A stretch of 64,000 nt of DNA from UBA1447 sp002329225 (GCA_050946835.1 JBMNVN010000003.1:265347-329346), one strand, 5' to 3'; shown: positions 27,522 to 37,776, counted from the stretch's first letter. The notes: generated by a model not told the origin, from the letters alone. Made by a program: numbers and translations.

Positions 27522-28133
27522 TCAATAAAAGGATTTTTGCTCATAGTCATATACGGTGATATCCCCGCTGCCTATATCGTAATAACAGGCATGCAGGTTC
27601 AAGGTTCCCGACTCAACCTTTTGCCTTACAAAGTCGTAGCTCATGAGATTGTCCAACTGCTGAACGGCATTAAACTTTTCAAGCAATACCGTTTTTTCCT
27701 CTTCACTCATATCCGGATATTCACGGTCAACATAATCGGATACGGGAAGGCTTTGGGAAATCCACTCCCCTGTAAAGGGGAGATTTTTTATGTCCTCCGC
27801 CGGTTTTCTGATTGCGGCGCAACCGCCGCAATTGGAGTGACCGCAGACAATTATATTATCCACTTTAAGAACTTTAACCGCATATTCAACGGCGGAAACC
27901 GTTGAAATATGGTCGGCCGCTTTATCTTGCCTCGGCACTATATTTGCAATGTTCCTTATCTGAAAAAGTTCCCCCGCCGAGGCCTGAAAGAGGGTTTCCG
28001 CATCAACTCGGGAATCCGAACAGCCGATAAAAAGAGTATGGGGATTTTGCCCCGCCTTTAAGCCGATATAAAAATCTTTGTTTGCTTCGTATTCCGACTC
28101 TTTAAATTGTTCAATCCTTTTCTTTAAAGCCAT
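27522..28133 (-). CDS. Beta-class carbonic anhydrase
   Basis: A 203-residue beta-carbonic anhydrase (CO2 plus H2O to bicarbonate plus H+). Zinc ligands are C38 in GCSDSR, H99 in CGHSNCGGC and C102, with the catalytic D40-R42 dyad present. AAGGAGAAAAACC precedes the ATG. It could supply bicarbonate and CO2 for PEPCK and the decarboxylase system. Confidence 0.95.
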   Translation of the reverse strand: MALKKRIEQFKESEYEANKDFYIGLKAGQNPHTLFIGCSDSRVDAETLFQASAGELFQIRNIANIVPRQDKAADHISTVSAVEYAVKVLKVDNIIVCGHSNCGGCAAIRKPAEDIKNLPFTGEWISQSLPVSDYVDREYPDMSEEEKTVLLEKFNAVQQLDNLMSYDFVRQKVESGTLNLHACYYDIGSGDITVYDYEQKSFY

Positions 28134-28542
28134 GGTTTTTCTCCTTGTAAATTCGGTTAGAAGTTTTCTATCCGCATTTTACTATGACCGTCGCATAATT
28201 GATAGTGTTTGCAGGATAATTATATCCGCCTTTTATGAATTTACGGTTACCTTTTTGTAAATTTATGCTTTTATTTTCTTCTCCTCCAAGGTTGGTTTTC
28301 CAAGCCGGCATAAGACGATACACCGACATTATCTATGTTTTTTCCGTTTGCCTGCACGCTTTCATACACAAGGCGGTAAAGGCCGCTTCCGATAGAAGCG
28401 TGTTGTCAAACGGATTATACGGCTAACGGAAATAAACATCAAACCGCATTCTGAGCCGGCTTTAAAACACAAGCCGCCGGTACAGACAACTGTATCAGCG
28501 GCTGTTTTTCCGTTTATAATCTGTGAGGTTTATCCGCCTGTT
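28134..28542. other. Intergenic stretch without a recognisable gene
   Basis: I see no coding sequence with a ribosome site. The only clear element is a hairpin at 28472-28503 (AGCCGCCGGTACAG against CTGTATCAGCGGCT) with GTTTTT on its plus-strand side. It is probably the terminator of the PHP gene that ends at 28543. Confidence 0.5.
28472..28508. terminator. Probable terminator next to the PHP gene
   Basis: A 14-base imperfect stem with a 4-base ACAA loop. GTTTTT follows on the plus strand and TTGTGTTTT on the minus strand, where the PHP gene ends. Confidence 0.6.
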
Positions 28543-29892
28543 TTAAACTCCCATTAAAATATATCTGAGCAGTTTAAACCCGAGGCTGTATTGCAATACC
28601 GTTCTGACCAGGATTTGTTCCATGGCTCTGAGGATGCGGGAATAATCCAGAACAACTGCCGGCACATAGGGCTTTGCCCATTCAATATCGGGGGCGGTAA
28701 TAACAAAGGCCTGAGTGTAACAAATACCGCCGGGGCCAGTCAGGTATGCCCTTACGTAACAGCCCAAATCGGCAATGTCGTCAAGGTTAATTGTTTCACC
28801 TTTAGCAACAATTTCACCGTTTGAAACCCAGGTAATCTCGTCATAGTTTTCCGCCGTGAGGGTGATTTTGTCGGCCTGTTGGTCAACATCAATGCGTGTT
28901 ACTATCGGGCAGGGACCCTCACCGGTAAAGTCGGGGCCTATTTCTACCTTGGCGTTGCGGCTGATGCTGAAATACGCACCGGTTTCCATACAGGTTTTCA
29001 GGGCTTCCACCGTGTTTTCCGGCTGCATCATTACGGTAAAGGCGCGGTCGTTCTGGTCAACGCCGTGAGAGTCGCTGAAAGTAATGCAGGAAACGTTTCT
29101 GCCGTGAGGGATTGTTTTTTGAAGCACCTCGTCCCATAAAATCCGGTCATAACCGGTGTGGGAGTCCGTACCGCTGTTTATATCCATGGCTACGCAGGAG
29201 GGATAATCCAAAAATATTCTTGCGAACTTGTTTACATAAATGGGCTTTCGGGAAATATTTGGGTTCTCTTTTGTCCAAGCCTGCGTAAAGTTGCCGAGGT
29301 GGTTGAGGAATGTCACTCCGCCGAGTTTTTCCACCTCGCGCACCGGCGTTTCATAATCGCCGTCAACGCCGATCAGCCCCTGACCGTAGTCCGCAAACAA
29401 CCCGTTCACATGGGAGTTGCTGGGCACCGCGCCGTTGAGTTCCACTCCGAGAGGAACATCGAGCATCCCGCGCCCGTTTCTGCCCACGCCGTTAAGAATT
29501 TCCTGATACCGTTGGGGAGTTACGGGTGAAACGCTCCGCCCCTGATTACGCTCCCTTTTGACTATGTTCATAATAGGTACGGTTTGGGACATTTTATCCC
29601 AACCCCGATGGACAATCATATGGTCGGTAATGGCAAGAATGTCAAAACCCAACTCGTAGTGGCTTTCCACCATCTCGTCCATATTGTCGGCGCCGTCGCT
29701 GGCAAGGGTATGGGTGTGCAGGGCGGCCTTAAGGGGCAGCCAATTATCCCAGTCAACATCTTCATAAGGGCTGATTACAGTGTAATCATGCTCTGCATTT
29801 TGCCCGGGCGCAGCGCCCGAAACAAAGGCGGTGCCCGTAAAGAGGATGCCGGCCGCCAATAAAACCGCTAAAACCTTTTTAAAATTATTCAT
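28543..29892 (-). CDS. Exported PHP-domain metal-dependent phosphoesterase-like protein
   Basis: A 449-residue protein. Residues 1-27 are a signal peptide. A PHP domain follows, with LHTHTLASDGADN, DILAITDH and later H/D clusters (NHLGNF, FSDSHG). Secreted PHP proteins of this length are usually uncharacterised. The C-terminal 150 residues hold a beta domain (ITLTAENYDEITWVSNGE) and a hydrophobic end. A longer frame to 30003 exists, but GGGAGGAGGAGA lies just before ATG 29890-29892 and the signal peptide begins there. It faces away from the GH2 gene. Confidence 0.82.
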   Translation of the reverse strand: MNNFKKVLAVLLAAGILFTGTAFVSGAAPGQNAEHDYTVISPYEDVDWDNWLPLKAALHTHTLASDGADNMDEMVESHYELGFDILAITDHMIVHRGWDKMSQTVPIMNIVKRERNQGRSVSPVTPQRYQEILNGVGRNGRGMLDVPLGVELNGAVPSNSHVNGLFADYGQGLIGVDGDYETPVREVEKLGGVTFLNHLGNFTQAWTKENPNISRKPIYVNKFARIFLDYPSCVAMDINSGTDSHTGYDRILWDEVLQKTIPHGRNVSCITFSDSHGVDQNDRAFTVMMQPENTVEALKTCMETGAYFSISRNAKVEIGPDFTGEGPCPIVTRIDVDQQADKITLTAENYDEITWVSNGEIVAKGETINLDDIADLGCYVRAYLTGPGGICYTQAFVITAPDIEWAKPYVPAVVLDYSRILRAMEQILVRTVLQYSLGFKLLRYILMGV

Positions 29893-30104
29893 AATCTCTC
29901 CTCCTCCCAAATGCATTGTAACCCCCTTTTTGTTAAAGTTCAAGTATGGCGGAAAAATAATAAACATTTGCATCGCTACCGCTGTTTTGCGGGGCAAAGT
30001 CACTCTTCAAAGGCTATTGTTTTTGTGGTACAATCTATATAATAAATTCAGCATGTAGAAGTTGTAACGGTTGATATCGTTTCTGAACGGAGGGCGGGGA
30101 AGAT

Positions 30105-32276
30105 ATGAGAGAGAGAATACTTTTAAACGACGGTTGGGATTTTACGAAACAGGGACAAACGCAAAAGGTAAACCTCCCCCATTGCTTTAACGCCGTTGAC
30201 GGGCAGGAAGGTGCGGATTATTACCGCGGCCGATGCGAATACACCCGCACTTTACCCAAAACCGAGGGTACGACCTATATAGAAGTCGGCGCCGCAAACT
30301 CCGTGGCGGAAGTTTTTGTAAATTCCGAAAAGGCCGGCGAACACAGGGGCGGATATTCCATGTTCCGCTTTGATATTACCGATTACTTGAAAGAGGATAG
30401 CAATACCGTAAAAATCACCGTGGACAACAGCGACTTTGAGGATATCTACCCGAGCATGGCGGACTTTACCTTTTACGGCGGTATTTACCGGGCTGTGTAC
30501 CTTATAACCGGCCTGCCGGAATGCCGTTTCACCTTGGATTGGGGCAGGTGCGGAATTGCCGCCATACCTCAAAAAGAGGGTGAAGATTGGAAGGTAAAAA
30601 TAAGCGTCCGCACAGACGGGAACACCGACGGAGTAAGCGCCCGCTATACCCTGCTTGACGGCAAGGGTGAAACGGTTGCCGAAGAAACCTGTCCGGCAAA
30701 TGAGAAAAATATAAGTATTGCGGTTAAAAATCCCCGCCTCTGGAACGGCATTAAAGACCCTTATCTTTATACCCTCAAAGCCCGCCTTATTAAAAACGAT
30801 GAGGTAATTGACGAAGTCTGTACGGAAATCGGCTTCCGCACGGTGGAGTTTGACAGCGAAAAGGGTTGTTTTTTAAACGGGGAATATATTAAGCTCAAAG
30901 GCGTTTCCCGCCATCAGGACCGCTACCATATGGGCAATGCCCTGACCGCAAAAGAACATGAAGAAGATGTGTCGCTGATTCTTGAAGCGGGGGCCAACTC
31001 CGTTCGCCTTGCCCATTACCAGCAGGACGATTACTTTTACAGCCTTTGCGACAGGGCGGGTTTACTGGTTTGGGCGGAAGTACCCGTAATATCCCGATTT
31101 TCGGAAAAGAAGCAGGCAAACGCAAAAAGTCAGTTGCGGGAACTTATTGAACAAAATATCAATCACACCTCTATCTTTTGCTGGGGTGTTGAAAATGAGA
31201 TAACCATCGGCGGCAAAGGCGCAGGGATTGAAGAAGCCGTCAAGGAACTCCACCTGCTTGCCAAAAGCCTTGACCCGTCAAGGCCCACAGCCGCCGCTCA
31301 GGTGATGATGTACCCCTTCAACGGCCCGCTCAATGCGGTCACCGATATTTTAGGTTACAACATCTACTACGGTTGGTACATGCGCACTGCGGAAGAGATA
31401 AACGGTTGGCTGGACCGTTTTCATGAAGAAAACCCGCAAATCAAACTCTGCCTTTCGGAATACGGGGCGGAGGGGATTATAAAATACCAGAACAGAAAGG
31501 GTGTTCAGGGCGATTACAGCGAAACTTATCAGGCATATTTTCACGAAGTTTATGCCCGCGCTATTGAAAAAACGGATTGGCTCTGGGGCAGTTATGTCTG
31601 GAATATGTTTGACTTCGGCGCCGCAAACCGTGACGAGGGCGGAGTGAAAGCCCGCAACAACAAGGGGCTTGTAACAATTGACCGCAAAACCAAAAAAGAC
31701 AGTTTTTACGTGTATAAGGCGTTTTGGTCACAGGAACCTTTCGTGCAAATAGGCGGCAGCCGCTACATAAACCGCCCCGCAGGTAAGACGGATATTGTTG
31801 TTTACTCCAACCTGCCCAAGATAAGCCTCACCGTCAACGGCCAAACCTTTGAAAAGGATTGCGACCGGGTTGTCAGGTTCGAAGATGTGGAAATTCAAAA
31901 AGGCGAAAACACGGTCATTGCCCGAGGGAAAGAAAATGAAAGTTCAATGATTATTGAGGGCGTTGAACAGGCCGACCCGAGTTATGTTTTGCCGGAGGGC
32001 AGTTTTTCCATGGTTCGCAACTGGTTTGTGGACGAAAACGACAATACACCCTGCTTCAGCCTTAATGACAGGGTAGGCGCCCTGCTTAAAAGTGAAGAAA
32101 TCTCCTCCCTGCTCAACAGCGGTATGGCGCAGGAAGTGCTGGGTAAAAAGAGGTATATTCCCTTGCTGCTTAAACTGATCGGGCCTTTTAAAATCAAGAC
32201 CCTGCTTAAAATCGCCCCCATAGATGAGGGAATGAAAGAGGCTGCGGTGAGTTTTATTACCACCGTTAAAAAATAA
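30105..32276 (+). CDS. Glycoside hydrolase family 2 enzyme (beta-galactosidase-like)
   Basis: A 723-residue GH2 enzyme with the sugar-binding N-domain, an immunoglobulin-like domain and a TIM barrel. GVSRHQD and NSVRLAHYQQDDYFYSLCDRAG mark the barrel. The acid/base is E365 in GVENEI and the nucleophile E452 in LSEYGAEG. There is no signal peptide, so it is cytosolic and works on imported oligosaccharides. Specificity (beta-galactoside, glucuronide or mannoside) is not resolved. GGAGGGCGGGG precedes the ATG. The GH5 gene follows after 39 bp. Confidence 0.92.
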   Translation: MRERILLNDGWDFTKQGQTQKVNLPHCFNAVDGQEGADYYRGRCEYTRTLPKTEGTTYIEVGAANSVAEVFVNSEKAGEHRGGYSMFRFDITDYLKEDSNTVKITVDNSDFEDIYPSMADFTFYGGIYRAVYLITGLPECRFTLDWGRCGIAAIPQKEGEDWKVKISVRTDGNTDGVSARYTLLDGKGETVAEETCPANEKNISIAVKNPRLWNGIKDPYLYTLKARLIKNDEVIDEVCTEIGFRTVEFDSEKGCFLNGEYIKLKGVSRHQDRYHMGNALTAKEHEEDVSLILEAGANSVRLAHYQQDDYFYSLCDRAGLLVWAEVPVISRFSEKKQANAKSQLRELIEQNINHTSIFCWGVENEITIGGKGAGIEEAVKELHLLAKSLDPSRPTAAAQVMMYPFNGPLNAVTDILGYNIYYGWYMRTAEEINGWLDRFHEENPQIKLCLSEYGAEGIIKYQNRKGVQGDYSETYQAYFHEVYARAIEKTDWLWGSYVWNMFDFGAANRDEGGVKARNNKGLVTIDRKTKKDSFYVYKAFWSQEPFVQIGGSRYINRPAGKTDIVVYSNLPKISLTVNGQTFEKDCDRVVRFEDVEIQKGENTVIARGKENESSMIIEGVEQADPSYVLPEGSFSMVRNWFVDENDNTPCFSLNDRVGALLKSEEISSLLNSGMAQEVLGKKRYIPLLLKLIGPFKIKTLLKIAPIDEGMKEAAVSFITTVKK

Positions 32277-32315
32277 GAACATTAAGATTTATCAGTAATA
32301 AAGGAGGCGTGTTTT

Positions 32316-33578
32316 TTGAAAAAGAAGTTTAAATCCGTTTTATGCCTGACCCTAAGCCTTGTTTTAATACTCGGCACGGTAGCGCCCGTTTTGGCAGCCA
32401 AGCCCGCTGCCGAACCCGAAGGCCCGTTTACTCAGGAGGACTTTTTGACAACCAGAAAACGCAAGATTGTAAATCAGCGGGGCGAAACAATCAGACTTAA
32501 GGGTGTCAACTTGGGCGGCTGGCTTATCCAGGAAGACTGGCTTTGCCCCTATGAGCAGGTAAGCGACAACTATGAACTGTTGGAAACTTTAATTGAACGC
32601 TTCGGACTCCAAAAGGCCTATGAGCTCGTCAACACCTATGAGGACAACTTTATAACCGCCTATGACCTGGACCAAATTGCGGAAATGGGCTTTAACTGCG
32701 TTCGGGTCCCCTTCTGGTACCGTAACTTTTATTATGATGACAACGGCACAAAGATTTTAGACGAAAACGGGGAATGGGATTTTTCCCGCCTGGATTGGGT
32801 AGTCAACGAATGTTCGGAAAGGCGCCTTTATGTTATTCTGGATATGCACGGTGCGCCCGGCTTCCAAAGTGACGCACCTCATAACGGCAAAGGCGATTCC
32901 AACGGCCTGTATGACCTGACACCCCAAGGGAAGCGCAACAGAGAACTGACCGACGAGCTGTGGACGGCTATTGCCGAAAGATTCAGGGGCAACCCCGCCG
33001 TTGCCATGTACGACCTGCTCAACGAACCCTGCTGTGATATGCCCGTAACGGAAATTCAGCGGCGTATTTATAACGAACTTATTTATAAACGCCTTTATAA
33101 AACGGTTCGTGCAGCCGACCCTGACCACATCATCACTCTGGAATGTATCTGGACTCCCCTTGCCCTGCCTCAGGCCAAAACCCACGGGTGGGAAAATGTG
33201 GTTTATCAGGTGCACTTCTACAACAACTCCGACGAAATTTTTGCATTTTTCCTGCTGCTTACCCGCCTGTACCACAGGAGTATGCCAATGTTTATGGGTG
33301 AGTTTTATCCCCATAAAAGAACCACCTGGAAAGGCTGTTTTGAAACCATGGACAGCCTCAATTTCAGTTGGGCGCTCTGGACCTACAAAGGCGCCGGCCA
33401 CATGATGTGGGAATCCGACTGGTGCCTGAGAGGAAGCAAGGACGGTTTTGAAAGAGCAAGAATAAAAACCGACAGTGCTGAAGAAATTGCAAGAAAATGG
33501 GGCGAATGCATACGCACGGAGAACGGCTACACGGACTCCGGCCACTATGATAAAAACGTTAAAGCATTTTTGCCCTGA
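32316..33578 (+). CDS. Secreted glycoside hydrolase family 5 (exo-beta-1,3-glucanase-like)
   Basis: A 420-residue GH5 enzyme with a signal peptide (residues 1-29, cut near VLA-AK). The barrel has LKGVNLGGWLIQEDWL, GFNCVRVPFWY, DMHGAPG, the acid/base E237 in DLLNEP and nucleophile E329 in MGEFYP. The GGWL-W start and DMHGAPG are typical of exo-1,3-glucanase/beta-glucosidase GH5 members. The start is a TTG (32316) after AAGGAGG. It is coupled to the GH2 gene in one transcript. Confidence 0.9.
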   Translation: MKKKFKSVLCLTLSLVLILGTVAPVLAAKPAAEPEGPFTQEDFLTTRKRKIVNQRGETIRLKGVNLGGWLIQEDWLCPYEQVSDNYELLETLIERFGLQKAYELVNTYEDNFITAYDLDQIAEMGFNCVRVPFWYRNFYYDDNGTKILDENGEWDFSRLDWVVNECSERRLYVILDMHGAPGFQSDAPHNGKGDSNGLYDLTPQGKRNRELTDELWTAIAERFRGNPAVAMYDLLNEPCCDMPVTEIQRRIYNELIYKRLYKTVRAADPDHIITLECIWTPLALPQAKTHGWENVVYQVHFYNNSDEIFAFFLLLTRLYHRSMPMFMGEFYPHKRTTWKGCFETMDSLNFSWALWTYKGAGHMMWESDWCLRGSKDGFERARIKTDSAEEIARKWGECIRTENGYTDSGHYDKNVKAFLP

Positions 33579-33610
33579 AAACCGACCTGAAAACTAACCC
33601 GGACAGCATT

Positions 33611-33650
33611 CGGGCCTGTAAAGCGTTATAACTTTACAGGCCCGTTCTTC
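33611..33650 (+). terminator. Hairpin after the GH5 gene
   Basis: CGGGCCTGTAAAG (33611-33623) pairs perfectly with CTTTACAGGCCCG (33632-33644) around 8 bases, followed by TTCTTCTTTG. It contains the dispersed CCTGTAAAG-N8-CTTTACAG element. Confidence 0.75.
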
Positions 33651-33663
33651 TTTGCCGGTTCAT

Positions 33664-36600
33664 TCAATCCGATGCTCTTTTCATCTGCCGCATTTCCATA
33701 TTTACCCGCCGCTTTGCGTAGTTAAATAAAAACTTCAGCCGGGAGCGTCTGTGACCCCATTTGTTGTTCTTTGCGGCAAAGTCCCTTTCGGGAGGAACGG
33801 CAAAGTTGATTTCACGCTTTTCAAGGGAGTCATACAGTTCTGTAACCGTAATTGCCTCCGCCTCCCCGCTCGTTGCGGTGGCGGCCAAAACCACAACAGC
33901 CTCATCTTCCGGCAGGGTAAAGTTTTTTGCTCCGGGCGGGATATTAAAAGAATACTTAAAGAAGTAAAGCTGTTTGCCGTAAATATCCCCTTCGGGACCG
34001 TGGGCATGGGTGGAATTCCAGGCCAAGACAGGCTTTTTTATATAACCCGCTTCATTAAGGTTAAACAAATCCCAGGCTCCGACGGCCTCCTCCGCCGAAT
34101 GAATAACCGTTGTGACGCTTTCACCGTCAATAAAGAACTCCGCCTCCCTGTCCTCACCGAAAGCGGCGGCAACAAGGTGCAGCCGGTCGCAGCCCTCCGG
34201 CAGGCTCAGGCTCTGACCGCGGCAGGCAATGGCGTTTTTCCTCCCCGTACGGCCGGTTAAAAAACCGATGCCGCCGCAAACAATCTCTTTTGGGAATATT
34301 TCTTCAGGCAGAGCAGAATTGCCGGGCAGACAATCTTTTAATGCTTCTCCGTTGGCAGTCACGGCGTTAAGGTTAAAGGGCAAATCCGTCAGGGGGCGGC
34401 AGACTTCCGGTTTATCTTTTTCCTCCGCATCTTTGACGGTCAGCGCAAAAGTTTTAGGTTCAAAGGCCTTTATGTCAAACACAAGTTCCCCGTCTTCGAC
34501 TTCAGCCTCACTGCGGGGTTCTTCAGTAGCCCAAACTTCCCGGGCGCTTGATATGCCGCCGGCAAAGCGAAGGCGCACGCCCTTTCGGTTCTCACCCTCG
34601 CCCTCATTCAGACGGACGATAATTTCATCGGTGTTTTGCGCTTTTTTAATTGCCCGTATAATAACATTTTCATCACTCAACCCGCAAAGGGAATACTCCG
34701 CCCCCAGAACACCGGCGGCAACGGGTACTTTAAAGGCGTTCACGGGCTGAACAAACTCCAAAGCCGCCCGCTGAACTCCGTTTTTGCGGGAACCGGGGTG
34801 GGAATAAACGGCAAAGGAAAAACGGTTTAGGCCGAAATCCAGCAAATGCTGAGCGTCTCTGTACGCACCCCGGGGGCTGTGGACAGCCGTCAAACGCAGA
34901 GTGTTGTCTGCGGGCTTATCCCAGCCCGTTCTGCTGTCGCTGAATACGGATACGCCGAATTCCCCGCCGGTATCAGTTATATCCGCCCAATTTACGGCCG
35001 GAACCTCGTATAAAGAGGGGCGGCTGTTGCCCCGTTCAATAACGCCCAGCCCCAAATCGTAACCGGCTTTTTTGTTGGCGGCTGTAAACGGGAATTCCAC
35101 TTTAAGCAGGCTCCTGTAAGAGCGCCAGTCAACCTCGTTATAAACATCCACTCTGTCCCCCTGAGTATCAAGGGATATCACCTGCTTAAATGTTGAATCG
35201 GCGGCACGGCGCACTACTTCAACCGCCACCCGTGCGGGGCCATTTTCCAAAATCTTAAATTCGGGTTTTGCCGCAAATTCACGGGGGGCTGCGCTTACCT
35301 CTTTGTAGGTAAGTTCCCAGGCGGGGTAAGTTCCCGCACCGTCATAGTCGTGCAGAGCAAGGCGTATGGGGCCTGAAAGCAGTTCCCTGCCGAGGTTTTT
35401 ATCAAAAATCTGTTCTATATCCCCGTTGTCATTCAGGGTAACAATATATTTTTCATTTTCAAGGCTTTGCGTTGTTACTTTCAGCCCGGTTTCAATTTTG
35501 CAGGGCTCGGTGTCCTCCCGTACATCATAAACGGCGGAACCCACGGAGGGCACACGGGCAAGGAAGGTTATACACCCGCCCTTTTCTTCCGTCTCTTCCC
35601 TTTGCGCCGGAACTTCCTCCCCTTTGGAGTTATAAACCCTGACACGGGCGCCGGGAGTAAGTTCAGGTAAAACCGCCTGAACCGCAGCGGTCCTTTTGCC
35701 CGGGCTTTGAACGGGGTTGTTCACCGCCAATGCGGTACCTTTAACAAAGGAGGTGTCCATAGCGGAAGCCGTCAAAGCCATGGAACGGCGGTATTCTTCG
35801 GCAAATTGGTTGAGCGATAAAATATAGTCGTTCCAGTTGCGCTTACAGCAAACTTCCGAAGATGTGCCGGTAATATCATCATGGAATTGGTGAGCGACAA
35901 TGCGCTTCCAAGCCGTATCCAGGGTCTGAGCCGGATAGCCGGACTTTGTTAAAACCGTGGCGGTACAGGCCGCCCGCTCCGCAGCGTCCCCTAAAAGTTC
36001 TCCTCTGCGGTTTAAGCGTTTGCCGACAGTTCGGGAGGTGTAGCAGCCTACCCCGTGGTCGGTCATCACCAACTCGTTTGCCCAGACCGGCAGGCGAGCC
36101 TTTTGTTCAACGGTTAAAAGAGAATCCATATCCCTGAAAAGCTGATCGGTATGGGCGGGTATCACATCAACCTTATGGGAAGAATTCACCCTTGCCTCAC
36201 CGAGAACGGCTTTAACGGATTTTTCACGAGGTGCGCCGCCCCTGTCCCCTATGCCGTGGAGTACCATGGTAAAGGGCAGGTCATATTTTTTTATATTTGC
36301 CCTCAGCCGACGGGCAACGGAGCCTTTTTTGCGCACCTTGGCTAAACTGCGGTTATAGTCCCCCACATCCGGTGCGGCATAAACTCCTGCCCCGTCAGGC
36401 CCCCGCCACACGCCCAAGTCAAAGGGCACGCCGTAGGCCCCGCTCCACACAAGTTTTTGTGTAATAAAACCTTTGAGGTTGGAGTGAGCCATTATCGAAG
36501 GCAAAGCCCAGCCGAAACCGAAGCAGTCCGGCAGGTAAATATCCTCACTGCGGCAATCAAATTTATCTTTAAAATAATCTGTTCCGTAAAGTATGTTGCG

Positions 36601-36912
36601 GAAAAGGGCTTCCGGCGAGGGAATGTTCACATCCCCGTTTTCATAGGCGCTCCCCGCCGCATGCCAGCGGCCGGCGGCTATGTATTCCTTCAGCTTTTCA
36701 AACAGTTCCGGGTAGTACTCTTCCATCAGTTCATAACGGTAAGCGCCCTCAAAGCTGAAAACATAATCCGGATACTTTTCCAGCAATTCAAAGTTTTCGG
36801 TTAAAGTTTTGGGCAGATAGTCCTGCAGAGTCGTTTCCAGCTCCCAACTCCAGGATGTGTCCAGATGCGTGGTTGCCACCGCATAGATACGGGGTTTTAC
36901 GGGTTCGGGCAT
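33664..36912 (-). CDS. Glycoside hydrolase family 38 alpha-mannosidase-like
   Basis: A 1082-residue GH38 protein. Zinc ligands H16 and D18 lie in THLDTSW, the nucleophile D129 in YLPDCFGFG, and the helical middle domain contains the AHQFHDDITGTSS signature. The C-terminal half is beta-rich (glyco_hydro_38C-like). GH38 enzymes remove alpha-mannose from N-glycans or mannosides. There is no signal peptide, so it is probably cytosolic. AAAGGAGGAACC precedes the ATG. Convergent with the GH2-GH5 transcript. Confidence 0.92.
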   Translation of the reverse strand: MPEPVKPRIYAVATTHLDTSWSWELETTLQDYLPKTLTENFELLEKYPDYVFSFEGAYRYELMEEYYPELFEKLKEYIAAGRWHAAGSAYENGDVNIPSPEALFRNILYGTDYFKDKFDCRSEDIYLPDCFGFGWALPSIMAHSNLKGFITQKLVWSGAYGVPFDLGVWRGPDGAGVYAAPDVGDYNRSLAKVRKKGSVARRLRANIKKYDLPFTMVLHGIGDRGGAPREKSVKAVLGEARVNSSHKVDVIPAHTDQLFRDMDSLLTVEQKARLPVWANELVMTDHGVGCYTSRTVGKRLNRRGELLGDAAERAACTATVLTKSGYPAQTLDTAWKRIVAHQFHDDITGTSSEVCCKRNWNDYILSLNQFAEEYRRSMALTASAMDTSFVKGTALAVNNPVQSPGKRTAAVQAVLPELTPGARVRVYNSKGEEVPAQREETEEKGGCITFLARVPSVGSAVYDVREDTEPCKIETGLKVTTQSLENEKYIVTLNDNGDIEQIFDKNLGRELLSGPIRLALHDYDGAGTYPAWELTYKEVSAAPREFAAKPEFKILENGPARVAVEVVRRAADSTFKQVISLDTQGDRVDVYNEVDWRSYRSLLKVEFPFTAANKKAGYDLGLGVIERGNSRPSLYEVPAVNWADITDTGGEFGVSVFSDSRTGWDKPADNTLRLTAVHSPRGAYRDAQHLLDFGLNRFSFAVYSHPGSRKNGVQRAALEFVQPVNAFKVPVAAGVLGAEYSLCGLSDENVIIRAIKKAQNTDEIIVRLNEGEGENRKGVRLRFAGGISSAREVWATEEPRSEAEVEDGELVFDIKAFEPKTFALTVKDAEEKDKPEVCRPLTDLPFNLNAVTANGEALKDCLPGNSALPEEIFPKEIVCGGIGFLTGRTGRKNAIACRGQSLSLPEGCDRLHLVAAAFGEDREAEFFIDGESVTTVIHSAEEAVGAWDLFNLNEAGYIKKPVLAWNSTHAHGPEGDIYGKQLYFFKYSFNIPPGAKNFTLPEDEAVVVLAATATSGEAEAITVTELYDSLEKREINFAVPPERDFAAKNNKWGHRRSRLKFLFNYAKRRVNMEMRQMKRASD

Positions 36913-37005
36913 GGTTCCTCCTTTTAAACACGGGGAAGCGGACGTATATTTACGCCCGATAAGCTTATCCGTTGCCGACTGCAGGTATAAATCAAAAGGG
37001 CGAAT

Positions 37006-37548
37006 TTATTCCCCCAAACGCCTCGGTTTTTTTATAAGCCTCGCCTTTTGCAGAGCCAATATCAGTATGGGTATAAGCACCAACTGAATGGCTATTCCCG
37101 GCCAGGCTCTGACAAACATCGCCGTCATCCACACTTTTAGTGAATAACCCTCCACCTTGAAAACCAGGGCGCTGAGCAAGCCGTAAACCACACGGCCGCT
37201 GAGCATCGCCCCGATGAGGGAAAGATAAATATCCAGAGGCCTTATGTTTGTTTTTATCAAAGTGTAAAGCGCACCCGCCACAAGGCCGTAAACAGCAAGT
37301 TCGCACATCATTGAGGGCAAAATGGCGGCGGGGGGCATACCCGTGAGCAGAAAAGAAAGCAGGGGTGTCAGCAGACCGCATTCCAGACCGTATTGCATAC
37401 CGCAGACAAGGCCGCAAACCAAAACGGGGATATGCATGGGCAAAAATATTCTGCCTCCGTCAGGCAGAGAGTGGAAGATAATCGGTAAAACAACCCCTAC
37501 CGCTATACAAAGGGCGGTAATTGCCATTTTTAATGTCTTCTGACGCAT
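37006..37548 (-). CDS. ECF transporter S component
   Basis: A protein of about 181 residues with six membrane segments, starting MRQKTLKMAITALCIAVG with the positive residues seen in ECF substrate-binding subunits. LPMHIPVLVCGLVCG and GMPPAAILPSMMCELAVYGLVAG are typical of a widespread Firmicutes S-component group of unresolved vitamin specificity. The energising A/A'/T subunits are not in the window, as in group II ECF systems. AAGGAG lies eight bases before ATG 37546-37548. A longer frame to 37587 lacks a ribosome site. Confidence 0.85.
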   Translation of the reverse strand: MRQKTLKMAITALCIAVGVVLPIIFHSLPDGGRIFLPMHIPVLVCGLVCGMQYGLECGLLTPLLSFLLTGMPPAAILPSMMCELAVYGLVAGALYTLIKTNIRPLDIYLSLIGAMLSGRVVYGLLSALVFKVEGYSLKVWMTAMFVRAWPGIAIQLVLIPILILALQKARLIKKPRRLGE

Positions 37549-37776
37549 TTTAATTCTCCTTTTCAACAATTTGTAATCATTGTACACTAAAGGGCATTCT
37601 TTTTAAAGGGTATAAAAGTGTTTGGCCGACTTGTTTTACCCGTTCCGCTCTTTTAGAGTTACGGCGGCAATGTATTGCAAAATAAATCCCCTACGGGAGC
37701 ATTTAACCGTCGGTTTGTAATTGACAAATTGCAGCCGATACAATAATATTATTACACCCTTTGCAGAGTTTTAAAA
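37549..37776. other. Intergenic stretch between divergent genes
   Basis: No gene is seen. It separates the minus-strand ECF S gene from the plus-strand thioredoxin pair. I compared it with the THF and ZTP riboswitch core sequences, which often precede vitamin uptake genes, and found no match. Confidence 0.4.

Noticed and set aside
28235..28426. Possible small gene between carbonic anhydrase and the PHP gene
   Set aside because: No ribosome site, no protein-like pattern and no conservation signal visible.
32757..33545. Long open frame (262 codons) opposite the GH5 gene
   Set aside because: It lies entirely within a gene with clear catalytic motifs and shows no domain or start signal.
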